From: an uncultured Eubacteriales bacterium
GTDB taxonomy: Bacteria; Bacillota; Clostridia; Lachnospirales; Lachnospiraceae
DNA: 64,000 nucleotides
Assembly: GCA_949284175.1 (NCBI GenBank)
Contig: CASDVE010000021.1
Coordinates: 32,975 to 96,974 of the forward strand
Direction: 5' to 3'
Shown here: positions 27,736 to 37,001 of the stretch, in pieces
How the letters are laid out: each line of letters opens with the position of its first letter
How positions within the stretch are numbered: the stretch's first letter is position 1
Made by a program: the position numbers and the translations under genes
The notes under the pieces: model-generated
Told to the model about the DNA's origin: nothing
The model's database searches: none
Seen by the model: the letters and a program-made list of their open reading frames with translations, nothing else

Positions 27736-29148
27736 TTACAAGCCAAGAAATTCTTCATAAAGAGTGCAAATTCTCTTGGCTTCTTCTTTTGTTGGCATTT
27801 CACAAAAGATTCGGAGTAGTGGTTCTGTTCCAGAAAAACGTGCAATCACCCAACCACCATTTTTAAAATACACCTTACTTCCATCTTGGTAAGATACTCT
27901 ATCGATCTCCTGAGGAAGGTCAGGAAGGAGTCGTTTATTCATCAGTACCGCATACATCTTTTCTTTCTTTTCTTTTGAAAATCCATAATCTCGTTCTTCC
28001 ATGAACAAGTTCCCAAACTGTTCTCTTACTTCCTTGCTTATTTCTGATAAGGACTTCCCTGTGGTTGCCAGCATTTCCACAAGCAACATGGACGCATAAA
28101 TACCATCTTTTCCATGAATATGCCCTCGAACAGTCAATCCTCCCGAAGATTCCCCACCAATAATTGCATTCGTTTCTGTCATTTTTGCAGAGATATACTT
28201 AAAGCCAACTGGAACTTCATAGCACTCTTCCAAAAATCGATGTGCCACTTGATCTAGCATATGGGTCGTGGCAATATTTCTTACCACCCCTCCTTTCCAT
28301 CCTTTATACTGTAACAGATAATAATACAATATCACTAAGATTTCATTGGGATGCAAAAATCTTCCCGTATCATCAATAATCCCAATGCGGTCAGCATCCC
28401 CATCCGTTGCAATTCCAATATCATAATGTCCCTCCACCACAGTATTTTGCAAACTTTTCAATGTTGTGGCAGAAGGAGATGGCAGTCTTCCTCCAAACAA
28501 CGTATCATGGCGTTCATGAATGGTTTTTACATCACAACGAGCTGTATGCAATATCATATTAAGGGATGTTTCACTCACTCCATACATCGGATCTAATGCG
28601 ATTCTAAGATTCTTTTTACGAATCCTGTCCATGTCAATGGCTTCTATAATGCTATCTAAATATTCATTAAGAGGGAAGATCTCCACGATTTTTCCAGCTT
28701 GTTTTGCTATCTCGTATTCCATTTCCTCCACTTCTTCATCATTTACCTTTTTTATACACGCTTCTATCTCCTTTGTTTGCTCCTCATTCGCATCCCGTCC
28801 TCCATAAGTGAATACTTTAATTCCATTATAAATAGCTGGATTATGACTTGCTGTCACCATCATCCCATAGGGCATTTCATGTTTCATCACATAGTACATC
28901 ACCAAAGGAGTAGGAACGGAACGATTGATCAGATAGGCAGTAATCCCTTCTTTTGCCAATACTTGTGCCACCCAATACATGGCTTCTTTTGCCAAAAAAC
29001 GACGATCATAACCAAGAACCATTCCTTTTTGTATGACTTTTTCTTGTTTCATTTTTTCTGCCATGGCCTTTGCCAGTATTTGAATATTTTTCTTTGTAAA
29101 CTCATCTCCAATAACGGCTCTCCATCCACCAGTTCCAAATTGAATCAT
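27736..29148 (-). CDS. Phosphohexomutase (phosphoglucomutase/phosphoacetylglucosamine mutase family)
   Basis: 470 residues of the alpha-D-phosphohexomutase superfamily. The phosphoserine loop is TASHNPAIYNG, the metal loop DGDADRIG, the sugar-binding loop GGESSGG, and the phosphate-binding loop RFSGTEPLLR. Its ATG overlaps the stop of the GH94 gene (ATGA), so the two are translationally coupled. The natural role is to convert the sugar-1-phosphate made by that phosphorylase to the 6-phosphate, most likely GlcNAc-1-P to GlcNAc-6-P. Specificity is inferred from context only. Confidence 0.87.
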   Translation of the reverse strand: MIQFGTGGWRAVIGDEFTKKNIQILAKAMAEKMKQEKVIQKGMVLGYDRRFLAKEAMYWVAQVLAKEGITAYLINRSVPTPLVMYYVMKHEMPYGMMVTASHNPAIYNGIKVFTYGGRDANEEQTKEIEACIKKVNDEEVEEMEYEIAKQAGKIVEIFPLNEYLDSIIEAIDMDRIRKKNLRIALDPMYGVSETSLNMILHTARCDVKTIHERHDTLFGGRLPSPSATTLKSLQNTVVEGHYDIGIATDGDADRIGIIDDTGRFLHPNEILVILYYYLLQYKGWKGGVVRNIATTHMLDQVAHRFLEECYEVPVGFKYISAKMTETNAIIGGESSGGLTVRGHIHGKDGIYASMLLVEMLATTGKSLSEISKEVREQFGNLFMEERDYGFSKEKKEKMYAVLMNKRLLPDLPQEIDRVSYQDGSKVYFKNGGWVIARFSGTEPLLRIFCEMPTKEEAKRICTLYEEFLGL

Positions 29149-31562
29149 TTTTCTTTCCTCTCCTTTTCTTTTTCTCCCATAATCACTTCTACTCTATGTG
29201 TTGTATTGGCTTCTTGTACAGGAATTTTCTCCACTTCTTTTCCATCAAGAAAAATTTTCTCCACACCCTTCATAACTCCTTTTTCATTTTGAATGCAAAT
29301 CTCATAAGTTGCTCCTCGAAAAACACGTGTTACTGAAAATGCTTTCCATGTGCTTGGAATACAAGGATTTATCTCCAAATGATCAAACTGTGGTTGAATA
29401 CCAAGTAAATATCTGGTAGCAGAAAAATATGCCCAGCCAGCAGATCCCGTCATAAAAGGATGTCTTGCTCGCCCATAGGCGGTGTGATCTGGACCAACAA
29501 TGAATTGACAATAGGAATAGGGCTCTGCCTGTCTTATTTCAATGGAATCATTTTGATAATATGGGCATAAGGCATTATAAAATTCCATAGCTCGATCCCC
29601 TCGACCTAATCGGCATTCCGCACCCCAAGCCCACGGATTTGGATGTGAAAAAATCGATCCATTTTCCTTTAGTCCTGCATACACCCTCGTCACAAATCCG
29701 ATGGAATCATTTGGTCTTGTATAAGAAGGTGCATTTAATCGCAGTCCATAGGGGGTATACAAATATTCATAGACAGAATCCATGGCTACCATGGCTTTTT
29801 CCTCTGTGGCAACGCCCGATAACACCGCCCAAGCGTTAGACTCTAAATGAACCTTTCCTTCTTTCTCTTCTTTTGTTCCAATCTTCACTCCCTCCTTTGT
29901 AATACCACGAATAAACCATTGTCCATCCCAAAGAACCTCATTACATCTGTTTGTTATTTCTTCTTTCATCCTTTGATACTTTTCTACATCACTTTGTCTT
30001 TTCAAAACAGTAGCCAGTTCCAAAAAGTGTTCCAATGCCCATACATGCAGAAACGATACCATTGCACTTTCTCCACCACCTAAATTCAGACAATCATTCC
30101 AATCCGCCCGAAGTCCTTTACAAATCCCTGTCTGCCCCACCTGTTCATAAGAAAAATCTAAGATGGCTTTCATATGCTCATAAACGCTTCCTTCTCCTTT
30201 ATCTGCATAAGAAATCATTTCATCCACAAAAGCAAACTCTCCTGTTTCTTTTATGTATTCTACAATAGCAGCAATCAGCCAAAGAGCATCATCGGAACAA
30301 GCATCTTCAATTCCATGAACCATATTTTCTTTGAAATATTTGGGGACTACCGTAGGAGATTGAAAGGGTTCTTTTTTCTTCGTTTTTTCAAACCACTCCG
30401 GTTGAAATAAATGAAGTCCATATCCTTTTGAAACCGTTCCTTTCAATAGTTGAACGATACGTTCTTTGCATTTTTCTGGATTGGAATGGGGTATGGTCAT
30501 AGCATCTTGTGCGGTATCACGAAATCCTAAACCCGTTCGTCCTCCTACCTCAATAAAAGAGGCGAACCTTGAAAACATAATATTGATTTCTGCTTGATAC
30601 AGATTCCATGTATTGATCATGACATTCATTCCTTCATTAGGCGTTTGAATCTGCAAACGGTTCAATTTCTGATCCCAATACTGTCGTAATTGCTCATACA
30701 CAGCATCTACATGATGTAAGTCACAATATTTTTCTCGCACTCGATATCCTTCTTCTCGATTCCCTTCTCCTAACATAAAAATCACACGAATTTCCTCTTG
30801 CGGCTGTAACACCAACTTTTTATGGAGAGAGCCACAATGATTATTGCCAAGTTCCGTTGAATTGCTACATCTTCCACGCTCCATCGCAACAGGATTATTT
30901 TCTGTATGATACAATCCAAGAAATTGATCTCTTACGCAATCATAGCTATCCGGTTCAAAGTTCGCGGTAAAATATTGGTATCCAAACTCCTCGTAAAATA
31001 AATCATATTCAATGATAGAGTCTTTATAATTAGACCCTGCACAGTATAAACTCATTTGATAATTTTGATTATCAATGGCAATATGATGATAAGAAAATTC
31101 ACAATAAGAAAAGATGCTCAACTCCCTCACCCGATCATCCTCATTTTTTATGACCACATCCCATAGTTCCACATTATCTTCTATGGGAACGACCAATGTC
31201 TGTTTTGCCTTGATTTTATCATATTCACATTCATAAACAGAATAGGACATTCCATGTCTACAAGTATACGTATAATCTTTTAATGAGCGATCCGTTGGCT
31301 GCCATGAGATACTCCAATACTCTTTATTTTCATCATCTCGAAGATATACATAATGCCCTGGTCGATCCATGGGCACCCCATTCCCACGAAATCTAGTAAT
31401 CCGATGATATTCTGGGGACTGATAAAAAGCATATCCCCCCGCCGTATGATTTACTACAACACAAAAATCTTTCACCCCTAAATAATTTGTCCATGAAGTG
31501 GGCAAATCCACCCTTTCCATACAATATTCCCGATTGGCTACATCAAAATGACCATATCTCAT
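29145..31562 (-). CDS. GH94 glycoside phosphorylase, probable N,N'-diacetylchitobiose phosphorylase
   Basis: 805 residues. GH94 landmarks run through the protein: MRYGHFDVANREYCMERVD at the N-terminus, RPGHYVYLRDDENKEYWS, RFASFIEVGGRTGLGFRD, then the catalytic acid Asp in LRADWNDCLNLGGGESAM. Compared from memory with family members, the text is nearer to chitobiose phosphorylase (EC 2.4.1.280) than to cellobiose phosphorylase. It would split chitobiose with phosphate to GlcNAc-1-P and GlcNAc in the cytoplasm. The ATG at 31562 follows GGAGGAGG with 8-nt spacing, while the upstream extension uses TTG. First gene of the operon with the mutase, YesMN and sugar importer. Confidence 0.85.
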   Translation of the reverse strand: MRYGHFDVANREYCMERVDLPTSWTNYLGVKDFCVVVNHTAGGYAFYQSPEYHRITRFRGNGVPMDRPGHYVYLRDDENKEYWSISWQPTDRSLKDYTYTCRHGMSYSVYECEYDKIKAKQTLVVPIEDNVELWDVVIKNEDDRVRELSIFSYCEFSYHHIAIDNQNYQMSLYCAGSNYKDSIIEYDLFYEEFGYQYFTANFEPDSYDCVRDQFLGLYHTENNPVAMERGRCSNSTELGNNHCGSLHKKLVLQPQEEIRVIFMLGEGNREEGYRVREKYCDLHHVDAVYEQLRQYWDQKLNRLQIQTPNEGMNVMINTWNLYQAEINIMFSRFASFIEVGGRTGLGFRDTAQDAMTIPHSNPEKCKERIVQLLKGTVSKGYGLHLFQPEWFEKTKKKEPFQSPTVVPKYFKENMVHGIEDACSDDALWLIAAIVEYIKETGEFAFVDEMISYADKGEGSVYEHMKAILDFSYEQVGQTGICKGLRADWNDCLNLGGGESAMVSFLHVWALEHFLELATVLKRQSDVEKYQRMKEEITNRCNEVLWDGQWFIRGITKEGVKIGTKEEKEGKVHLESNAWAVLSGVATEEKAMVAMDSVYEYLYTPYGLRLNAPSYTRPNDSIGFVTRVYAGLKENGSIFSHPNPWAWGAECRLGRGDRAMEFYNALCPYYQNDSIEIRQAEPYSYCQFIVGPDHTAYGRARHPFMTGSAGWAYFSATRYLLGIQPQFDHLEINPCIPSTWKAFSVTRVFRGATYEICIQNEKGVMKGVEKIFLDGKEVEKIPVQEANTTHRVEVIMGEKEKERKEK

Positions 31563-31710
31563 CCCTGTTTCCTCCTCCAATATCTGAACTTTTGGTCTTA
31601 TATCTAGCTCAATTATAACCGTTCCCTATTATAAAACACAGTGCAAACAATGCGATCATTTGCCCATTTTTGTCAACAATCTTGTAAAACTCATTTTCTT
31701 TGCATAAACA

Positions 31711-31748
31711 AAAAAAGAAAAGAGTCGTTTTCTTACACAACTCTTTTC
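31711..31748 (-). terminator. Terminator after the DUF1828 gene
   Basis: GAAAAGAGT / ACTCTTTTC followed by TTTTTTTG on the minus strand, directly at the stop of the DUF1828 gene. It makes the two-gene DUF6978/DUF1828 unit a separate transcript. Confidence 0.85.
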
Positions 31749-32528
31749 CTATGCAATCAATTCTGCAATATAATTCTCTTTCTCTGTCCATAACGCTGGA
31801 TGTATACCATATTCTTTTAATGCTCCCACCGCATCTTGAGATACCTTTTTATCCGTATTTTGAATAAAAGTATATAATTTAGTATCATGTTGACGCCCCT
31901 CTTTTGTATCATTCCAAGCAAAGATAATATTTCTTGCTGCATTTAAATCCATATTGTTTACAACTTTTATCAGTCTTTCTGCTGAATTTTTTGAACGCCC
32001 AATAGCAAAATCATAGTGTGTTGCTAATTTACTTTTTCCAGTAATACATATATTCTCAATATATCTCACATCATTCTTATCTAAAAAACTTTGTACATCA
32101 TCTAGAAATACAGACTGTACATTACTTTTAGACAAATAAAACATATCACTTACTTTTACCATACATTGCGCTAACATATGTTTTTTAAATGCCAAATCCC
32201 CCATTGTACAATGGATTAATAACTCATTATCCTCAGTCCTTGTTACCCCATGAGCAGAAATAATCGTATCTAATATTTTTTTTCTTCTATCACTACTAGA
32301 TACATCAAAACCTGCCATCTGCAAATCATTTATTGTAGCACCATCATCTGTAATACAAAAAGTCCCATCTTCCTTTTTAATGATATAAAATTCTATTAAA
32401 TCATTGTTTCGATCTAAAAAGGGTAATGTCAAACGAAAGGTAGTGCTATTTATCTGGAATTGCTCAATATTTTCTTTTATCCAATTCAAATACAAATTGC
32501 AAAAATCTATATTTTTATCCACCTTCAT
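31749..32528 (-). CDS. DUF1828/DUF1829 domain protein
   Basis: 259 residues, no signal or membrane segment. The N-terminal part (to about 130) fits DUF1828, with FCITDDGATINDLQMAGFDV as its clearest block; the C-terminal part fits DUF1829 (about 140-230). No function is established. Its ATG overlaps the TAA of the DUF6978 gene (TAATG), with GGGGGTGATATA as ribosome site inside that gene, so the two are translationally coupled. Such two-gene units of small uncharacterised proteins, sitting alone between unrelated operons, are typical of mobile defence or toxin-antitoxin modules; that is inference, not proof. Confidence 0.7.
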   Translation of the reverse strand: MKVDKNIDFCNLYLNWIKENIEQFQINSTTFRLTLPFLDRNNDLIEFYIIKKEDGTFCITDDGATINDLQMAGFDVSSSDRRKKILDTIISAHGVTRTEDNELLIHCTMGDLAFKKHMLAQCMVKVSDMFYLSKSNVQSVFLDDVQSFLDKNDVRYIENICITGKSKLATHYDFAIGRSKNSAERLIKVVNNMDLNAARNIIFAWNDTKEGRQHDTKLYTFIQNTDKKVSQDAVGALKEYGIHPALWTEKENYIAELIA

Positions 32529-32917
32529 TATATCACCCCCTGAATATTATTTGTTTCTATATTACAGTATTCACAAAATGCGTAAAAAACTTGCATAAAA
32601 TCTAAAGTTTGAATACGACATGAGATTTCATTAAACGCCTCTAAATCATATGCCCATGGTAGATTACCAGTATCATTCTCTGTTTCTCTATAAACATGAA
32701 TATGGTTCCTAGAAGTTCTAGTTCCATCTGGATTTAGATGTGGAGGCGAATCAATATCAATTCTCACTAACGGCAACTTTGTCATAGCATATCTATTTTG
32801 TAATTTAAATCTAGATAATTCTATTCGCCCTCTTCTATCCACATCAATATAAAACTTATCTTTTGTAGATTCGCTTTCCACATCAAAGATTTGAGATTCT
32901 CCATTCTTTGGAAGCAT
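32528..32917 (-). CDS. DUF6978 family protein, probably truncated at the N-terminus
   Basis: 129 residues in the open frame from the ATG at 32917: a small basic-acidic protein with FYIDVDRRGRIELSRFKLQNRY, then DIDSPPHLNPDGTRTSRNHIH and HVYRETENDT, which match the DUF6978 pattern as I recall it. The ATG at 32917 has no ribosome site. In the same frame a better start lies at 32980 (AAGGG 8 nt before), beginning MSNEEFRIIMN, and a TAA at 32945-32947 interrupts it. The full frame would be 150 residues, the usual family length. So the gene looks damaged by one nonsense change, or is sequenced wrongly. Coupled to the DUF1828 gene. Confidence 0.65.
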   Translation of the reverse strand: MLPKNGESQIFDVESESTKDKFYIDVDRRGRIELSRFKLQNRYAMTKLPLVRIDIDSPPHLNPDGTRTSRNHIHVYRETENDTGNLPWAYDLEAFNEISCRIQTLDFMQVFYAFCEYCNIETNNIQGVI

Positions 32918-33073
32918 AATATTATCTTGAGTAAACTTCTTTTTTTAATTCATTATAATCCTAAATTCTTCGTTGGACATAGCCTCATCCCTTACTCCAT
33001 ATTTGTTTTAACTATATCACAAATGAACCTAAAATTCTACTCTCAGTACAAAGAAAGCTACTTAATATATGAC

Positions 33074-33126
33074 AAAAAGAGCTGTTATACTGCTGCATAT
33101 CATCAGCTTATATAACAACTCTTTTT
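33074..33126. terminator. Bidirectional terminator between eda and the DUF6978 gene
   Basis: AAAAAGAG-c-TGTTATA pairs with TATAACA-a-CTCTTTTT, with T-rich ends on both strands. It ends the eda transcript (minus). Confidence 0.8.
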
Positions 33127-33184
33127 CTCAAGAATTTTATTAATATTCTTAATCAATCGCCATTTTGTCGATTGTTATGATTTC

Positions 33185-33826
33185 TTATTTAGAACGAATG
33201 TCAGCAACTAATTTTACTGCTTCTTCTGTCATAGCTTTGATTTCGTCAAATTTGCCAGCTTCTACAAGCTCACCTTTTACCATCCAGCTACCACCACAAG
33301 CTACGATTTTTTCGTTGCTTAAGTAAGATTCTAAGTTCTTTGCATTGATTCCGCCTGTTGGCATGAATTTTACATTTACATATGGAGCAGCTAATGCTTT
33401 GATTGTAGAAACTCCACCAAACTGTTCTGCTGGGAAGAATTTAATCACTTCTAATCCTCTTTTTACAGCCTGTGCTACTTCAGATGGTGTAATACATCCT
33501 GGGTAAACAGGAATATCTTTTTCAAGACAGTAGTCTACGATTTCTGGATCGAATCCTGGACTTACGATAAATTTTGCTCCTGCTTTCACTGCACGATCTA
33601 CCTGTTCTACTGTTAAAACAGTTCCTGCACCAACAAACATTTCTGGATGAGCCTGTGTCATAAGACGGATAGATTCTTCTGCTGCTTCTGTTCTAAATGT
33701 CACTTCTGCACATGGAAGTCCACCTTCACATAAAGCATCAGCAAGAGGTTTTGCATCTTTTGCATCGTTTAATACAACAACAGGTACTACACCTAATTTT
33801 GAAATCTGTTCAGATACTACGTTCAT
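33185..33826 (-). CDS. eda: KDPG/KHG aldolase
   Basis: 213 residues. A TIM-barrel class I aldolase that cleaves 2-keto-3-deoxy-6-phosphogluconate to pyruvate and glyceraldehyde-3-phosphate. It has the EVTFRTEAAEESIRLM segment with catalytic Glu, GAGTVLTVEQ, the Schiff-base Lys in GLEVIKFFPAEQFGG and the GGINAKNLESYL phosphate site. RBS GGAGG. It lies 13 kb from the rest of the glucuronate genes, but its promoter carries the same operator motif, so it is the last enzyme of that pathway. Confidence 0.96.
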   Translation of the reverse strand: MNVVSEQISKLGVVPVVVLNDAKDAKPLADALCEGGLPCAEVTFRTEAAEESIRLMTQAHPEMFVGAGTVLTVEQVDRAVKAGAKFIVSPGFDPEIVDYCLEKDIPVYPGCITPSEVAQAVKRGLEVIKFFPAEQFGGVSTIKALAAPYVNVKFMPTGGINAKNLESYLSNEKIVACGGSWMVKGELVEAGKFDEIKAMTEEAVKLVADIRSK

Positions 33827-33856
33827 ATCTCTATACCTCCAATATGAGTCTTTCCT

Positions 33857-33958
33857 TGCTTGTATACTGCAAGATCATTATAACAAATTAGTTTCTAATT
33901 CAAAATTATACACTTTGATACTAAAAAGTCAAGCCTTTCCCCATAACTTGTATACAAG
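33857..33958 (-). promoter_or_regulatory. eda promoter flanked by two hexuronate operators
   Basis: TTGACT (33927-33932), a 16-nt spacer and TATAAT (33905-33910) on the minus strand. A perfect CTTGTATACAAG lies just upstream (33947-33958). A degenerate copy lies in the leader (about 33857-33873, with CTTGTATACTGCAAG on the plus strand). Paired sites could allow looping by the same GntR protein. Confidence 0.75.
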
Positions 33959-34001
33959 ATCCAACTTTTATTTACGCAAACGCCAAACAGACAACTTATT
34001 T

Positions 34002-35183
34002 TCATCCCTGATTCAATCTTGCCACAAAAAGCAATTCATCCATCTTTTGTAATTCTTTTACTCCCTCATGCAATGTCAGTGTAGAAACTTCCTCTATTGT
34101 ATAGTATACATTGCCATGAAAAACTTCTGCTGTCTTCACATGACTTCCAAATACACTTCTTATATCTTCTTCTGTTGCTGTTGTACGAAGCACATAATTT
34201 TTTATTACTTTATTATAGCAGAACTTCACATCTTTTGAAAAGTCAAAAGCAGTTTCTTCTTCTCCTTCCATAATATCTATAATATCTTGAACGATAGCAT
34301 TTCCCGTTGGCAACTTTCCAGCCCCTTGACCGTAAAATTTTAATTCTCCAATGGTTGTTCCTGTCACACTTCCTAAATTAAAATTATCTGGAACACTGGC
34401 TTCCATAGAATCTTTGGAAAAGACCACAGGTTCTACACAGCAACTTAAGAACTCTCCTTGCACCTTAGCCTCAGCAGTCAATTTGACAACTTGATCTTTT
34501 TCTCTAAAATAATCAATATCTGTCTTTGTAATCGTTCGGATTCCAAACACTGGAAAATCTGCTGGTGCAATGCAGTCATACGCAAGGGATGTTGTAATTT
34601 GCAATTTATTTGCCACATCAACTCCATCAATATCAGCGGATGGATCATGCTCCGCATAGCCTAACTTCTGAGCTTGTTTTAACACATCATCAAACTCCGA
34701 CCCATCTTTGTACATCCGATCTAGAATATAGTTTGTTGTTCCATTAAAAATGCCATGAAAATCCGAAATTTTATCGATTCTCTTTACTTTTTCCACAGAG
34801 CGAATCCAAGGAATTCCTCCTCCTGTTGTCGCCTCAAATAAAAATTGAACGTTGTTTTCTTTTGCTACATCAAGAAATTCTTGTAAATACATGGCTGTTA
34901 CTTTTTTATTGGCTGTTACCACGTGTTTCCCTGCCTTTAACGCTTCAATAATCATCGTATGAGCTGGTTCTAATCCCCCTAAAACTTCTACAACAACATC
35001 TACGGTTTTATCTTCTAAGATTATGTTGAAATCATCACACATTTCAGGAAGAATTTTTTCTTTTCCTTTCCGAATCCATATATGTGAAATAGACATTCGA
35101 TTGGTATAAGATGTAACCGGATTCATAATAATCTCACATACTCCTCTTCCAATTGTGCCATATCCTAAAACTGCTACTCTCAT
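34002..35183 (-). CDS. hom: Homoserine dehydrogenase
   Basis: 394 residues. NAD(P) motif VAVLGYGTIGRGVCEII at the N-terminus, the catalytic region with FEATTGGGIPWIRSVEK and FNGTTNYILDRMY, and YAEHDPSADIDGVDVANKLQI, all diagnostic. It reduces aspartate semialdehyde to homoserine, the branch point for threonine and methionine. The C-terminal 70 residues are shorter than a classical ACT domain. The ATG at 35183 follows GGGAG; the frame to 35213 lacks a ribosome site. It diverges from thrC-thrB and lies near metA-metY, which use its product. Confidence 0.95.
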   Translation of the reverse strand: MRVAVLGYGTIGRGVCEIIMNPVTSYTNRMSISHIWIRKGKEKILPEMCDDFNIILEDKTVDVVVEVLGGLEPAHTMIIEALKAGKHVVTANKKVTAMYLQEFLDVAKENNVQFLFEATTGGGIPWIRSVEKVKRIDKISDFHGIFNGTTNYILDRMYKDGSEFDDVLKQAQKLGYAEHDPSADIDGVDVANKLQITTSLAYDCIAPADFPVFGIRTITKTDIDYFREKDQVVKLTAEAKVQGEFLSCCVEPVVFSKDSMEASVPDNFNLGSVTGTTIGELKFYGQGAGKLPTGNAIVQDIIDIMEGEEETAFDFSKDVKFCYNKVIKNYVLRTTATEEDIRSVFGSHVKTAEVFHGNVYYTIEEVSTLTLHEGVKELQKMDELLFVARLNQG

Positions 35184-35482
35184 TCTTATGTTCTCCCTTC
35201 CTGATAATTTCAATGCAATATTATTTTAACATAATCTTTATACTTTAATATAGGATTTCTACGAAATAAAACCAATGATTTCCAGAAAATATGATTTTAA
35301 AATTCCCCTCATTTTTTAGAAGATTTGATCACGCATTTCCTTTATTTCAGTCATTTTCATAGGATAAATAAGTATCACACTGACTTAATAAATTTTTGTA
35401 TTTTTCAAAAAAACACTTGTTTTTAAGTTGCGGACATTGTATCATGGTATTTACTATAATGCAAGGAGAAAAGGTGATCTTT

Positions 35483-36979
35483 ATGAAAAATTTTTTTAAT
35501 AGCACAAGAAATCAAACACTCCGCTCCTCTGTAAAAGGAGCTATTTTACAAGGACTTGCCCCTGATGGTGGTCTTTACGTATGTGAAGATCTTGGCACAT
35601 CCCCAATTGATTTACATACACTTTTAGATCTTACTTATGAGGAAATGGCACCTATTATTTTATCTTCTCTTCTTCCAGGTTTTACAAAAGAAGAGCTAAA
35701 AACAGCTGTTTCTAATGCCTATGGCAATTCTTTTTCCACAAAAGAAATCACTCCTTTACAGTCTGTTGGCAACGATTATGTATTAGAACTATTTCATGGT
35801 CCTACTTCCGCTTTTAAAGATGTAGCGTTACAAATGCTTCCACAGCTGATGTCCCTTTCTTTAAAAGAGGAACCGGACAAAAAAGTTATGATCTTAACTG
35901 CTACAAGCGGTGATACGGGAAAAGCTGCCCTTTGTGGATTCCAAGATGTAGAACGAACAGGAATTATTGTCTTTTATCCAAAAGATGGAACGAGTAAAAT
36001 TCAACAATTACAAATGGAAACACAGGAAGGGAAAAATACTGGTGTTTGTGCCCTCTATGGCAACTTTGACGATGCCCAGTCACAGGTGAAATCTTTCTTC
36101 CAAAGTTTAGGAAAAGGAGAAATTGCCCATGATGAAAACCTTCTGTTTTCCAGTGCCAACTCCATTAATATTGGTCGTCTAGCACCTCAGGCTGTTTATT
36201 ACTTCTATTCCTATATGCAGCTTGTAAAACAAGGAAAGATCTCCCTTTTTGATGAAGTGGATTTTTGCGTTCCTACGGGAAACTTCGGAGATATTTTAGC
36301 CGGATACTATGCCAAACTGCTTGGACTCCCTGTACATAAATTAATTGTGGCATCCAATGCCAATCACGTGCTGACGGATTTCTTCCAAACAGGAGTATAT
36401 GATAGAAATAGACCATTCCATAAAACACTTTCTCCATCTATGGATATTTTAATTTCTAGCAACTTAGAACGGCTCCTTTACTATATGAGCGGAAAAAATG
36501 CTCCATATATTTCTGAACTAATGGATTCTTTAAATACAAAAGGCTCTTATGAAATAAAGCCAGAACTTTTAACACAATTAAAAGAGCTATTTTATGCAGG
36601 ATACAGCACCGATGAAGAATGTATGCAAGAGATTCATCATGTATTTAACACCTATGGATATGTCATGGATCCTCATACTGCCGTTGGCTATCATGTGATG
36701 AAAGAATATCAAAAACAACATAATGACCATCCTTGTATCCTTCTTTCCACTGCTAGTCCTTATAAATTCAGTGCACAGGTATATGAGGCTATCGAAGGAA
36801 CAAGACCTACGGTTGATGAATTTGAACTCATGGAACTGCTTTCCAAAAGAACAAATACATCCATTCCAAAGAATTTAGCACAGTTAAAAACAATGCCTGT
36901 TCTTCATGATGACATCGTAACGAAAGAACAGCTAAAAGACTATGTACTTTCAAAAACAGAACAATTGCTCAGCAAATAA
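35483..36979 (+). CDS. thrC: Threonine synthase
   Basis: 498 residues, a PLP enzyme of the long ThrC form. It has QGLAPDGGLYVCEDLG at the N-terminus, the PLP-Lys in FHGPTSAFKDVALQ, TATSGDTGKAAL for the phosphate-binding loop and FCVPTGNFGDILAGYYAK. It converts O-phosphohomoserine to threonine. The ATG at 35483 follows AAGGTGAT; the upstream frame to 35396 is not typical. A TATAAT box lies at 35455-35460. thrB follows 22 bp downstream. Confidence 0.95.
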   Translation: MKNFFNSTRNQTLRSSVKGAILQGLAPDGGLYVCEDLGTSPIDLHTLLDLTYEEMAPIILSSLLPGFTKEELKTAVSNAYGNSFSTKEITPLQSVGNDYVLELFHGPTSAFKDVALQMLPQLMSLSLKEEPDKKVMILTATSGDTGKAALCGFQDVERTGIIVFYPKDGTSKIQQLQMETQEGKNTGVCALYGNFDDAQSQVKSFFQSLGKGEIAHDENLLFSSANSINIGRLAPQAVYYFYSYMQLVKQGKISLFDEVDFCVPTGNFGDILAGYYAKLLGLPVHKLIVASNANHVLTDFFQTGVYDRNRPFHKTLSPSMDILISSNLERLLYYMSGKNAPYISELMDSLNTKGSYEIKPELLTQLKELFYAGYSTDEECMQEIHHVFNTYGYVMDPHTAVGYHVMKEYQKQHNDHPCILLSTASPYKFSAQVYEAIEGTRPTVDEFELMELLSKRTNTSIPKNLAQLKTMPVLHDDIVTKEQLKDYVLSKTEQLLSK

Positions 36980-37001
36980 CGAAGAAGAAAGGAGAACTTT
37001 T

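Noticed and set aside
28699..29292. Open frame of 197 codons on the plus strand opposite the mutase and GH94 genes
   Set aside because: Composition rich in His, Phe and Cys, no family features, and it spans the junction of two well-supported genes.
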